Assembly (NCBI GenBank): GCA_001179505.1
Contig: CDMY01000420.1
Location: forward strand, 1 to 64,000
Length of the DNA: 64,000 nt
Source: Vitrella brassicaformis
Taxonomy: Eukaryota > Sar > Vitrellaceae
Direction: 5' to 3'
Shown here: piece after piece, positions 48,901-59,300 of the stretch
Position numbering within the stretch: position 1 is the first letter of the stretch
How the letters are laid out: each line of letters begins with the position of its first letter
The notes under the pieces: model-generated
Seen by the model: the letters and a program-made list of their open reading frames with translations, nothing else
The model's database searches: none
What the model was told of the DNA's origin: nothing
Translations under genes and position numbers: made by a program

Positions 48901-49809
48901 ACAGAGAAAGAGAGAGAGATGGAACTATGCGGCACTCCCTCCATCTTCCCCGTGTCCACCCACCCCAGGCTCACTCACCGTCGAAGGCAGGGTGTCCCTC
49001 TGGTCAGCCAGCCCCCTACTGCCCCGCGTCAGGCGCTCCCCTGCCCCCGCCACACCCCCCTCCACCTCACCCGTCGAGTTCCACCGCAGCGGCTGCCGCA
49101 CGAACGGACCCCGAGTCGAGCTCAGAAATCTGCTCGAGGTGGGCAGCGGCAGCTCGCCACCATTGAACACCTCAGACAAAGACGACAGCCCCCGCCGCCC
49201 CTGCCCGGTGGTGCTGCTCTCCGGCTGGGTGAACGCTGAACGCAGTGCACAGGGGCCATTTGTACGGTACCGCGAGGAGAGGAGCGAGGTCGTGGGCTGC
49301 TGGGTGGATGCGAGGAGCTTGAGGGGGAGGGTGGAGGGTGGCACTGGCGAGTCGAGGATGCGCTCGGTGCGGATCTGGCGGAAGCGCCCCGATGATCCGC
49401 CACCTACATCGCCCGCAGCAGCCACAGAGGACGTCACACCGGCGGCCGCACCGTCCTCCCCTCTCGGACACTGCCCGCCCCTCTCCATGGCGGCTAGCCG
49501 GGCGCCAATGACGGCCGTGGGTCTGCGTGGCTCGGGCGCTGGCGAATGAGCCTCAGGGCTGCTGAATTTCCATGAGTTGTCGTTGTTGGTCTCTGACATG
49601 GTCTTTTTCGGCGCCTCGCGGGAAGATGCGGCCGGGAAAGAGGCGCGGAAGCTGTTCAGTGACGATTGGGCTACGGGACCGTCGTGAGATGGCGCATCTG
49701 TGGGCGAAGGGCTGTGCGATTGGTCGGCCGTCGACGTCTGGACTTGGTGGAGGCGGCGGAGGGTGGACTCGGGATCCTTCTCCGGCGTGGAGCCGACGGA
49801 TGAGGACAT
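43775..49809 (-). CDS. Ubiquitin-specific protease (USP/UCH family, C19)
   Basis: Sixteen exons (49809-48979, 48868-48623, 48477-47903, 47809-47746, 47614-47276, 47167-46663, 46578-46419, 46349-46190, 46107-46039, 45897-45784, 45680-45621, 45525-45364, 45246-45172, 45095-45045, 44954-44850, 44773-43775) encode 1,504 aa. A 280-residue disordered N-terminus precedes a coiled coil (ELAKENSMLKAALQRQEKEL). The Cys box is NPGNGCFFMV (catalytic Cys about residue 570), a variant of N-x-G-N-T-C-(F/Y)-x-N. KTNHRVPLEMELNLNFMTNK is the usual mid-domain strand. The His box is HEGELSEGHYFLYKR (about residue 997), followed by WQKIDNHTV with the third catalytic residue. After it lie VVISRLEAARRDL and a 330-residue acidic tail with a DG repeat. 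It should remove ubiquitin from proteins. Exon 8 ends at an apparent GC donor (CAG|GCAGGC). Confidence 0.88.
47615..47745 (-). repeat. USP intron 4, homologous to an LHC intron (introner-like)
   Basis: 131-nt intron between ATG and GTGCTGCTG. It shares ordered blocks with intron 50604-50708: GTGGGCAG at the donor, AAGGCA, ATGGCC, CCTGACCAGC, ATGG.TGGCTCA, CGTCGGCCT and TGTGCGTGTTGG near the acceptor. Confidence 0.8.
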
Positions 49810-50274
49810 GGTATGAGTGAAGACCAGGCTTTGCGCTGCAGTGATTTACAACGATTTACTGCACTGCTTTGTAGTTTTCCGTTTGCTCTAACCTTCTGGA
49901 GGGAAAAACTCCGGTCGGTGTGCGCTGCGAGTGATGAACAAAACCGCATTCTCTCATCATGTGGACCGTTGCGTCCATCGCATCTTCCGTCTCATCATCT
50001 CATGTCGTATCTATCTATCCATCTATCTGGCTTGCTGGCTGGGTGGCTGCACTCACCTCACTCGTGCTAGCCACCACGCCAGCATTCATGGGACGGCAGC
50101 GTTAATGCGATGGAAAAAGTCAGCTGCTCACTCGACCACATCTCAGCTAGCTGTCGCATGCACTGATGCTCTCACTCTGTAGCTAGTGCCACCATCCACC
50201 GCATCATCAATCACATCACCTATGTACACCATCCATCCATCCATCCATCTGTAGGCCCACACCACACCCATCGG
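49810..50274. other. Spacer between USP start and LHC 3' end
   Basis: 465 bp holding the USP promoter and the LHC 3' UTR. A direct repeat ATTTAC at about 49842 and 49854 and a CCAT tract at 50229-50249 are visible; no gene. Confidence 0.55.
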
Positions 50275-51464
50275 TCAGAACTGGTAGTAGGGGAAGCCGC
50301 CGTCGTTGAGCACTGCCTGCGTCACGATGCCGCCGAAGGCAAGCATGGCCAGCCGGCCGTTCTTCAGCTCGCGAGCTCTGCAGACACACGCAGACGCAAC
50401 CCAACGCATTCTTAGCCAACCATGAGTGTGTCCGTGGGTACCTACCTCATGGCGTCTTTGGTGCTGTCGTTCTTGTTCTTGTAGAAGTTGAGGGGGTCAA
50501 AGTTGTAGTCACCGGGCTCCCTCTCCGCGTAGAAGCCGCGCGTGAAGTCCCAGATCGTGATGCCGCGGAAAAACTCCAGGAAGCCAGCTGCCAACAGCAT
50601 CACCTGCACGCCAACACGCACAGAGAGGCCGACGAAATGAGCCAACCATGGCTGGCTGGTCAGGGCAGGCCATTCACTGCCTTGCCTTTGTGCCCTCCGC
50701 CTGCCCACCATCATATTCCCGCTGGCGACCATCTTGTCATGTGCCTCGGCAGCGGAGAAGCCCTGGAATTGTGCGCCGGGGAATCTCAGCCCCAGGTCGG
50801 TGGCGACGTACCCAAGGACACCCATCATGGCCCACCGACAGTGAGCGATCTCCGCCTCACGCAGCCAGTAGTAACCGTCGAGACCCTGCAAACCATCCGA
50901 CGGACACACAGCACGTCAAGTGCATGACTTTCCGGCCGCTTTGTGTATGGTGTTGGGTGTGCCCACCTGGCTGAGCGGCTCGGCGTCGTCGTAGAGGAGT
51001 GCGCCAGGGAAGATGGCTCGAGACCAGTTGATGTCCTTCCAGACCGTAGACAGCCTCAATGGGTCGAAAGGCTGCACCACATCAAGCACTGCAACCGTGA
51101 TGCTGTCCTCATTGCGTCTGCGTGTTTCCTGCCTGTCTGACAGACCTTGCCAGGGGAGAGGGCGAGCGCGTTCTCAGGGCCGACGCCTGGGCTGCCCTCG
51201 AGGGTCTCTTCAGATCCAGCCTTCGCCATCTCCAGCTGCGGTGTCCTCCCATCCCTGCCGCTTCGGGATGCAACTAAATCGCCCAGGCGGCCAGATGGCG
51301 CCACGAAGGCAGACCCTGTGGAGGAGGAACCTGTGGATAACAGCAGCACAGATCAGATCACCTCATCGACATACTGATCGCATAGATCTGTTGCCGTGGG
51401 CAGGATGAATGCTACCTGAGGCCACGGCAAGGGAGAGGGCGACAACCACCACTGCTGCCTTCAT
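50275..51464 (-). CDS. Light-harvesting chlorophyll-binding protein (FCP/LHC type), LHC-1
   Basis: Six exons (51464-51416, 51330-51146, 51071-50967, 50885-50709, 50603-50446, 50377-50275) encode 258 aa. The N-terminus is a signal peptide (MKAAVVVVALSLAVASG) then TGSAFVAPS, an ASAFAP-like bipartite plastid presequence. Helix 1 carries REAEIAHCRWAMMGVLGY and helix 3 carries ARELKNGRLAMLAFGGI, the paired E-x-x-(H/N)-x-R chlorophyll-ligating and salt-bridge motifs. Between them is a middle span (VMLLAAGFLEFFRG). PGDYNFDPLNFY is the conserved stretch before helix 3. The product captures light for a photosystem in the thylakoid. It is divergent from the next LHC gene, with 108 bp between start codons. 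Exon 4/5 is split by an intron that resembles one in the USP gene. Confidence 0.95.
50604..50708 (-). repeat. LHC-1 intron 4, homologous to a USP intron (introner-like)
   Basis: 105-nt intron between ATGATG and GTGATGCTG, in phase 0. It shares ordered blocks with 47615-47745, shorter by loss of a polypurine insert and a CTGCAGCTGGATGG stretch. The homology extends to the exon bases beside both splice sites. Confidence 0.8.
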
Positions 51465-51572
51465 CCTCTCAGATCAACAGGGCCTTCTGGGCTCAGTTTA
51501 CAAATTCGCACCGCGATTGCGCAGGGTTTGGATCTGCGCGCTTAAAGGAGCACCACTTGAAGCCTTGACAGC
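51465..51572. promoter_or_regulatory. 108-bp divergent promoter of two LHC genes
   Basis: The whole space between two light-harvesting gene start codons. It includes GGGCTCAGTTTACAAATTCGCACC and GCGCGCTTAAAGGAG. Co-regulation of the pair, for example by light, is likely by family but not shown by the sequence. Confidence 0.6.
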
Positions 51573-52548
51573 ATGAAGTCAGTGATCTGTGCCATCGCTC
51601 TGCTCGTGGTTGGCGCTCATGCATTTGTGCCGCCTACGGGCTTCCAGGGAGCCCTGAGGTCCCGCGGCGCTGCCCGCCCTGCAACCACCATGGGCGCCGT
51701 CGATCAGCTGGCCGGAGCCGACGTCGAGGTGAGTTCGTCCCAACCACTTTGACGCAGGGTGGAAGGTGTCACTTGCATGTCCTCATCCGACCGCCTGGCT
51801 TTGTGTGCGCGTCCATTGATCAGACTGGCGGTGTGTGGGATCCCCTGGGGTTGAGTCAGAATGAGGACGCCCTCTCCCTCTACAGGGCGGCGGAGCTCAA
51901 GCACGGCCGCGTGTGCATGATGGCTGTTTTGGGGGTTATTGTCCAGACCTACTTCCAGCTCCCCGACCCCGTCTTCAACAACCCCAGGCCCCTGGAGGCC
52001 ATCGTCCAAGTCTGGCAACAGAGGCCAGAGGCTATCATCCAGGTGCGTACCTACATCACCCACACCGCTGCACACAGGACGCCTGCCCACCATCATACAG
52101 TCGGTGTGTGGCTACTTTCTGTGTCAGATCCTGCTTGCGATCGGGGCGACTGAGCTTTACTTCTTGCGCCAGAGCCCCGAGGACCCGCCAGGCAGCTTGC
52201 AGAACTTTGGCGCCGCCTTCAGGCCACGAGGTGCGCACACGGGAAGCTGACCGCATCAAGTCGCCGTGTCATGGTCGCGCTGTGTGTCCCTTCGTGATCC
52301 ACAGATGAGGCCAAGTTTGAGGAGCTGCAGCGGAAGGAACTCAAGAACGGTGGGCAACACACACACAAGACAGACAGCGAAGCGTCCACAGCATTCTCCT
52401 GTGTGGTGCGTGTGTGTGTTCAGGTCGTCTTGCGATGATAGGCATCTCGGGCATGCTGGTGCAGGAGGCGCTGACCGGCCAGGGACCACTGGAGCAGATC
52501 CAGGTCGGACACATATCGCCTTTCGGGGACGGACAGGGCTACTTCTGA
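51573..52548 (+). CDS. Light-harvesting chlorophyll-binding protein (FCP/LHC type), LHC-2
   Basis: Five exons (51573-51728, 51824-52042, 52128-52230, 52305-52349, 52424-52548) encode 215 aa. The signal peptide MKSVICAIALLVVGAHA precedes FVPPTGFQG, again a complex-plastid presequence with Phe after the cleavage site. Helix 1 has RAAELKHGRVCMMAVLGVIV, helix 3 RKELKNGRLAMIGISGMLVQ, with the middle span LLAIGATELYFLRQ between. VWDPLGLS is the typical lead-in to helix 1. The length is that of a compact red-lineage LHC. Intron 2 holds, in antisense, an 18-nt string identical to the exon 4/intron junction of LHC-1. Confidence 0.95.
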
Positions 52549-53639
52549 TCGACAAATGGGTCGATGGATGCATGGAGACGCGTACAGTAGACCGTGTGAC
52601 TGACTGACTGGCCCTGCGTGATGTCTGGTTTGCTTCTCATTTTGCCTTGCCATTCTTGACGGCTGGCTGGGTGGGTGGGGCGGGGTGGGGTGGGGTGGGG
52701 TCGGTGGGTGAAGTGATGGATGCATGGAATGACTGAGGAGGAAAGAAGGAAGGCTTTTTGCGTGTGATGTGATTGATGTGGATATGACGATGTTGAGCCA
52801 TTGATTGGCGCCACGTGCGGTGCTTCCACCCCGAGCAAGCGATGGAGGGATGGAATGATGGATGGGTGGATGGATTGCAACAGACAGACAGCTTGCTGCA
52901 TGGGCAGCAAGCTAATGCGTGCTGTGGACGCCATTGATGCATGGTGTCCTCGTCATTCAGGGCTGGTCTTCTTTGTTGTCCATGATGTACCTCCGCTGTT
53001 CGATCAAGTGACATGATCGAAGACGGCAGCGGTACGTCACGGCTTTGGCAAAAAGACCAGCGCTGCACGACAAGAAGAGGACGCTGCTCACTTACTGGGT
53101 TCGTATTGAGAACCACCCGATGTGCTGCGTGTCTGTCGTCTGTTTTCGTGTCTTCCTCCGTCACGCAACCGCTTGATGTCAGCCCACACATTGGGTGGAT
53201 GCGTGTGGGGGTGGGGACGCAGTAAAACAGAAGGCGGGCACCGAGCGAAGGGTGTGCTGGCCACATGGCAGGACGTTGCATGCAGTGAGACAGACAGACC
53301 TCTGCGATACGCACGCAAGGAAGATATTTTTGCATGTTATCGGGCTGCCAATTCGCCATGTGTCGCCAATGCTGATCACATCTTCATAGGAACAGGCGCC
53401 AATCCCTCACTCACTCACTGAATGCCATGCAAAATGGTCTGTGTTCCACCACGCAGCCCGTCTGTCCCTATGGCTGTCTCCATCGGTGTCACACACTCGG
53501 TTACTGGTCAATCGTCATGCGGGATGCCACTGGCTGGCATCGTCGGGCGACAGGGCACTCTTCACCTCCAACACTGAGCGCCAGTCAGGCGACGGATACC
53601 TTAAACGCACACAGACAGACAGACAATCGGTGTCTCCGA
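52549..53639. other. 1.1-kb spacer without recognised gene
   Basis: Contains GGGGT and ATGG tracts near 52670-52720 and 52840-52880 and a short inverted repeat GATGCCA-CTGGC-TGGCATC near 53523-53541. Open frames on both strands are overlapping and featureless. Probably 3' flanks of the convergent LHC-2 and disordered-protein genes. Confidence 0.5.
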
Positions 53640-55997
53640 CTACAGATTGCTTCCAACCCACCACGTGTCTTTGGTGTCCGTGTTGACACGCGGCGATGGC
53701 GGGTGGTGCCCTTTCCGCTTCCCCTTCTGCGGCGAGCCAGACTTGTCCAGGTTGAGCGATTTCAGGCTCATCAGTAGCTTGGCTGTCGACGGGCGGCTGC
53801 TCTTACACACACCACTCAACGCAGGAACCGTATGAGACCGCCGCATTCCATTGGTCCTCCCAGCCTTCAACAACCGCAATGTCGGCTGGCCGGGGAAGAA
53901 TGGCGACACATAATTGGCCGTGTCAGCAGGGGCGCTGTGTGGTGCGGGCGGTAGGTGTGGGCTGGGGGGTGTGGGCAAGAGGCGGTTCGCAGGTGAGATG
54001 GGCGGAGACAGGATGTGGCTTGCGATGGCTGGTGGCTTGGCAACGGGTGACTGTGCGAGTGGTGTGTCGGATGGGCCGAGGAGAGCGGAGATGAGATTGG
54101 GGCGTGCGTTGCGGGTCTTGCTCGCCGCCCTGCGATTTGCGGTCATGTCCACCTGGACGCAAAAGAGGGAGTGAGTCGAATGAATGACCATTGACTTCTG
54201 TCTGATCAATGAATGAGTCTTACGAGTGATCCGGTCCGTCTGATACCCTGCTTGACCTTGACAGCGCTAGTGTATCCCCCTCCAAGGCTGCCCGACCGCT
54301 TCACCGGCTGCTTGTCGCCACTCATTTCCTTGCCTTTCTCCTTTTCCCTCTCCCTCTCCCTCTCCCTCTCCAGAGGCGGCAGATACTTGGCCTTCTTGTT
54401 CCGGTCAGCCTAATGGGTGGGCACACAGCAGCCAGCATCATCATAGCTGTCTGTCATCGAGTGACGTGACCACGTCTCACCATGTCTCGTACATCGTCGA
54501 ATACGAAAAGAGTGACGTGTCTCATCAGCCGCGTCTTGATAGGTGACGGGGGCGCCGTGGAATGGCTGGGCAGCGACAGGCCGGGCGTGTTGTGTCGCGC
54601 GTCCTCGATCTCGCGGATCAACCGGCGCATCTTCTTCTCGTGCACATTGCGGTGCCGCAATTTCCCTGTAATGGCTTTAGGGCTGTCCTCTGCATCGTTG
54701 ATCATGAGCAAATCCTCTGCCGACGAGAGAGAGGAGCTGCTGAGCCCATGAGGTGCGAGTCGGCTGACATCCGGCAAATCAACACTTCTCTCTCGTTTGA
54801 GCGGCATGAAGGTCCAGGGCGCCTTTCTCCCGCCCTGTCTGTGTGGAGGTGTGTCCTCCTCGCCAAATGGGTCCTCACACCAAGTGCCCTCGTCGCCGGT
54901 CAGCTCCTGCCCATGCGGGCTTTCACGCAGTCTGTCGGGTCGCTTCCGATGTCTCCTGTTCTTTTGTCGCTGCCGCTTGGGGAACCCATAGCACGCGGGG
55001 GAATCGCTGTCGCTGGACAGCGCATCCATGATGGCGGCCTGTGTCAGAGCGTCGCGAGGGACGAAGGTGGGCGGCTGCGAGGGCTTTCTCACCGACAGGT
55101 GGCGGCGCCTCGATCTCCGTGGTGTGGGCGGGGCCTTGACGTCTGGCAGGACGATGTGGGTGGCCTTTGTGAGGACGGACCACTGGCGCGGCTGGGCTCT
55201 GCTTCGAGACGAAGACCGTCTGAGCCTCGTCTCACTTGGTATGCCTCTCAAAGCCTCTAATGGGGAGCCATTGAGCTGCAGAAAGAGGGAGAATTAAGCA
55301 GACGCCGTGTCGTGACGGATCTTCCCTTCCTTCGTGCCCCGACCTGTAGTCCATTTGGTCCGTCACTGTACTGCTTCCTGGGGGCGACTTCTGGCGATTC
55401 CGTCGGTGAGTGGTCCGGTGTGGGCAGCTTGCGATACGGCCGCTTGGGCGACCTCCGGACTGTTGGTTCTTCCATTGGCTCATAGTAGCCGCTTTCCGCC
55501 AGACATGCTGTCATGAAGTTCCACGCCTCCGACGCCCCCTTGAGCGTCTCCTTCTCTGCTTCCACCCCAGCGGCTGCTCTCTCCTCTTTCGCCGGCTGGG
55601 GAACATGAGCAGGGAAGCCGTGATTGTGGTGGTGGGGACGCGGCTGCAGGGTCTCTAACAGTGTGTGTTTGCCTGAGGGCACTGCCCTGAGGAGTGAGGG
55701 GCTTGGAGCCAAAGGCCCGTTGAGGCCGAACACGCCCTTCCCGCCGCCATTTGTCGACCCCCATCTGCTGACAATTGGCGAGCCGTCCTTGTGCGGCTCC
55801 CTGTTGATCGGTGGGAGATGGTGTCTGTGGGCGTGGCTGACAGGTGGCGAGGGGCTGTTCCGTACTCTTCCAGAGGGGGCGATGTGGCCTGCCACTCTCG
55901 CAGGCACCCGCTTGGCAGTGACGGGAGGGTCAAGGGGAGGGGAGAGGTCGATGGGCCGCAAATCGCAATGCCGCTTCTCAGCGCTTCGAACTGACAT
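53640..55997 (-). CDS. Disordered basic protein of unknown function
   Basis: Four exons (55997-55344, 55275-54481, 54409-54224, 54152-53640), all in phase 0, encode 715 aa. The frame opens 16 codons upstream but only with GTG, so the ATG at 55997 is taken. The chain is Pro/Ser/Arg-rich with few predicted folds. Notable parts: EAWNFMTACLAESGYYEPME (about residue 160), RRSRRRHLSVRKPS (basic), a short helix NVHEKKMRRLIREIEDARHN (about residue 440) and RERERERE. No signal peptide or membrane span is seen. Basic and acidic patches suggest a nuclear or cytoskeleton-associated scaffold, which is inference only. Clean phase-0 splicing supports it as a real gene. Confidence 0.7.
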
Positions 55998-56358
55998 TGA
56001 GGGAGTCTCGTGAGATGAGGGGGATGAGTCAGAAACGCCGAACACTCCGAATGGGGATCGCGCTCCGTCTTGGCTCGCAAGCTAAGCTCGCAGATTCGTG
56101 CTGAGTGGACGAAAGGTGAGGAGTGTTTCAACATTGAAGAAACCTGGTGAATGAGAGCGCCACGAAGACTGAAACAGTGGATCAATCAACATACATCTTT
56201 CTGAGTGGAGGAGAGAAGGTACGGACGGCATGCGAAGATCAGTCACAGATGCACCGAACCACCCCCTCCCACATCACGTCCCGATGTGTGTGTGTATCTG
56301 CCAGCATCGGAAGACAACTGAGGCCTGAGAGTGTGGCAGGAGGACTCATCCAGGGAGC
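55998..56358. promoter_or_regulatory. Divergent promoter, disordered-protein and NAA25 genes
   Basis: 361 bp between start codons, wider than the other head-to-head spacers. Contains TTGCGAGCTTAGCTTGCGAG-like inverted sequence (CTCGCAAGCTAAGCTCGCAG at about 56074-56093). The right half may include a 5'-UTR intron. Confidence 0.45.
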
Positions 56359-59300
56359 ATGTCGGCCACCAAGTTGTCTTCCATCTACTCTGCCCTGGAC
56401 AACGGCAACAACAAGAACGCCATCAAGCTATGCAACGGGACCTTGCAGAAGCAGCCGCACAACACCACGGCCAAGGCGCTCAAGGCGCTGGCCCTTCAGC
56501 GGCTGGGCAAGGCCGACGAGGCCCTCCCGCTGCTCGACGAGATCAAGCTTCAGAAGCCAAAGGACCCGGAACTCATACGGGTCGCAAACTGTGTCTATCA
56601 CGCCGTCAGGAAAGGTGAAGGAGGCAGCAAAGATCGATGGATGGATTGGTCGACCGAGTGATGGCTAATGCCTGCTGCCTGTCGTGGTGTGTCTGTCTGT
56701 CTGTCTGTCTGAAGAGCAAGATGCGCAGGAGATGTGTGAGGTGGCGTATCAGCAGGATCCCGACAACGAGGAGCTGGCCGTGGCCTACTTCTACTGCCTA
56801 CTCCGAACACGCGACTACGCCAAGCAGCAGCAAGTGGCCATGAAGATGTCCAAGAAGTTCAGCAAGCCAAAATATCTCAGGTGGAGCCTCATGGCCATCC
56901 TCATGGTACGTACGCACAATCCCTCACGCACACAAGCGTGCCGTGCTTGCCTCATCTCCCCCTCTGCCGGCCTGTCACTGATCGATCGATCAGTCGTCTG
57001 GTCTTGACGGTGCCGGCAGCAGGACCCTTGACCTCGCCGAAATGATGCTCGCTAAGGTCAGTCACCAGGGAAGGAATTATATGATCCAACAAAGTCGCAT
57101 CATCATGTGTGTTGTCTTGGCTGGTTGCTGTTCTGTTACTGCAGGCCCCGTTGAATGTGCCTCCCCGCGGTGCGGGCGCCCCGCCGGCGACCAAGGGGGG
57201 AGCGGCCAGCACACTCAGGGAGAGCTACGGACGTGAGCAGAGGCAGGCGACACGACAAACGGCCATCCCATCCTCTCTCGATGGCCTTCATGTTGCTTGT
57301 CTCTGTCTGGGTGTGGGGAGGGGATGTTTCAGTGTTCCTACTGCACATGTCGGTCCTGCGGCTCAAGGGCAAATACGCGGAAGCCCTCGGTGAGGGAGGG
57401 ACGGAGGGACAACCTAGCCAGCACTCCATGTGTCAGTCATGTGTTGTGGTGTGCCGTCACACATGTGGTGTGGTGTAGAGCTGTTGGGCAAGTGCGAAAG
57501 TTGCACCATGGTGCCGTTGGAGGACTATGCCCTCCGTGTGCAGCTGGAGGCCGAACGCGGCAGGCTCGACAAGGCCATCGAAGCCGTCAGGAGATACCTG
57601 CTGCACGAGTAAGCCACCGAGTCAGGCAGACAGACAGCGAGGGAAAGGGGCACCTACATGGTTGCAACAGATACCAGCACCAGCAGCATGCGTCGGTTCT
57701 GTCTGTCTGTCTGTCTGTGTGTGTCGCTGAATATGTCGTCCTTATGTAATATTCCCAGCAAGAATCAGTGGTGTGCGACTGAGGTGTTTGTGCGTCTGAG
57801 TGTGGAGCGGTCTCTGCAGGCGGGCCGGCAGAGGGAAGACGACGACCCGCTATGGACACTCGACTTCAACACAAGGGTCAGTTCAGTGGGGTGGGTGGGG
57901 TGGTGGACACAAAGAAAGAGAGCTCTGCTGTCGGTCTGGCCACACACACACACACACACTGATATCTATGTCTGGCTCTGTGTGTGTGTGTGTGTGTGTG
58001 TAGGTGAATATGGACGAGGCGACGGCCAATAGGATGTCGGAGCTGGGCGCTCTCAAGGTACACATGCATCCACTAGACCAAACCAGCACAATACGGGTCT
58101 CTGGAAATGCTGTCTGTCTGTTGGTCTGCCGGTTTGTTTGTCCTTCATTCATTGCAGACGTCTGACCCGATCAGCGATGCGTATTTGATGCTTCGTCACG
58201 TGCGTGACGGCATCATCAAGTTCTCCGACGCATCCATCACAGCACCCATGTCAGAACCACCCTCGCCAGAGGAGGGGTACGCTACGCACACAAACCAACA
58301 CCGACCGAATCAATACCAACACCCACCACAATTTTTGCACTTGACTTGCTGTGTGTGTGTGTGTCAGGCGAAGGTGGGCGTTGTGTGCTGAGCTGGAGCT
58401 GAGGAAACAGACGCTGGTCGTCCACGCAGAGAAGAAACTGCGCAAGAAGAGTAAGTAACGACAGACAAATGAGAAGTCGGCTTGATGATGGTGCTGGCAT
58501 GTGAATTGGGTTCCGTCTGTGTGTGTCAGTCGGTGATATGTCAGCGCAGGAGCTGTGGGGCGTGGCGTCGCAGCCAGAGGGGGCCTCCTTCATAGGACTC
58601 ATCGACACGTAGGCATATCCACTTGACACACCAACTGACTGAGGGATGCGATGCCTTCCCGTGCACATCAGGTATGCGGCCGAGTTCGGCGGGAGCCCCA
58701 CCTGCTTCTACGAGCTGAGGCCGTACCTCGCCTTCCTCGTAAGGGGTCACATCACGCCCTCCCCCCACACACAGATCTATTGATACGGGGCCACGGCCGG
58801 CTGCAATGGTGTGTAAGTCAGGACGAGGTGAAGGCCCGACAGCTGTCGGGTCTGCTGCGGCCCAGGGTGGTGGTGCCCCAAGATGGACACAGCAACGAGG
58901 TGAGGGAGGGATTGAGCGGGTGAGTGGGGACGGACACCACGGAGCAGACTCCTTTGTGTGTGGTGCAACCCTGACTGACGCAGAAGCGTCCAGTGCGCCA
59001 GTACATGTCACTGCACAAGATACTTCACGGTAGGTACAATGGCACCCACTGAGTGAGGACACCCTCACACAGCGCCCTTGCCTGGCCCGTCAGCTCTTCG
59101 GTGGCACATGCCCATTGACAAGGCGGAGCGCACCGCTGCCAACGGTGGTGGTGGTGGTGGTGATGTGGAGCGGGTGGCTGAGTGGCTGTGTGTGTACACG
59201 GGCCACCTGCACCTGGACCAGGACAAGTCGTCCATGAGCTACAACACCGTCGACGAGCTCACAGCACTGGCCGCCGAGGTGGGCATGGCGTGGCAGGGAT

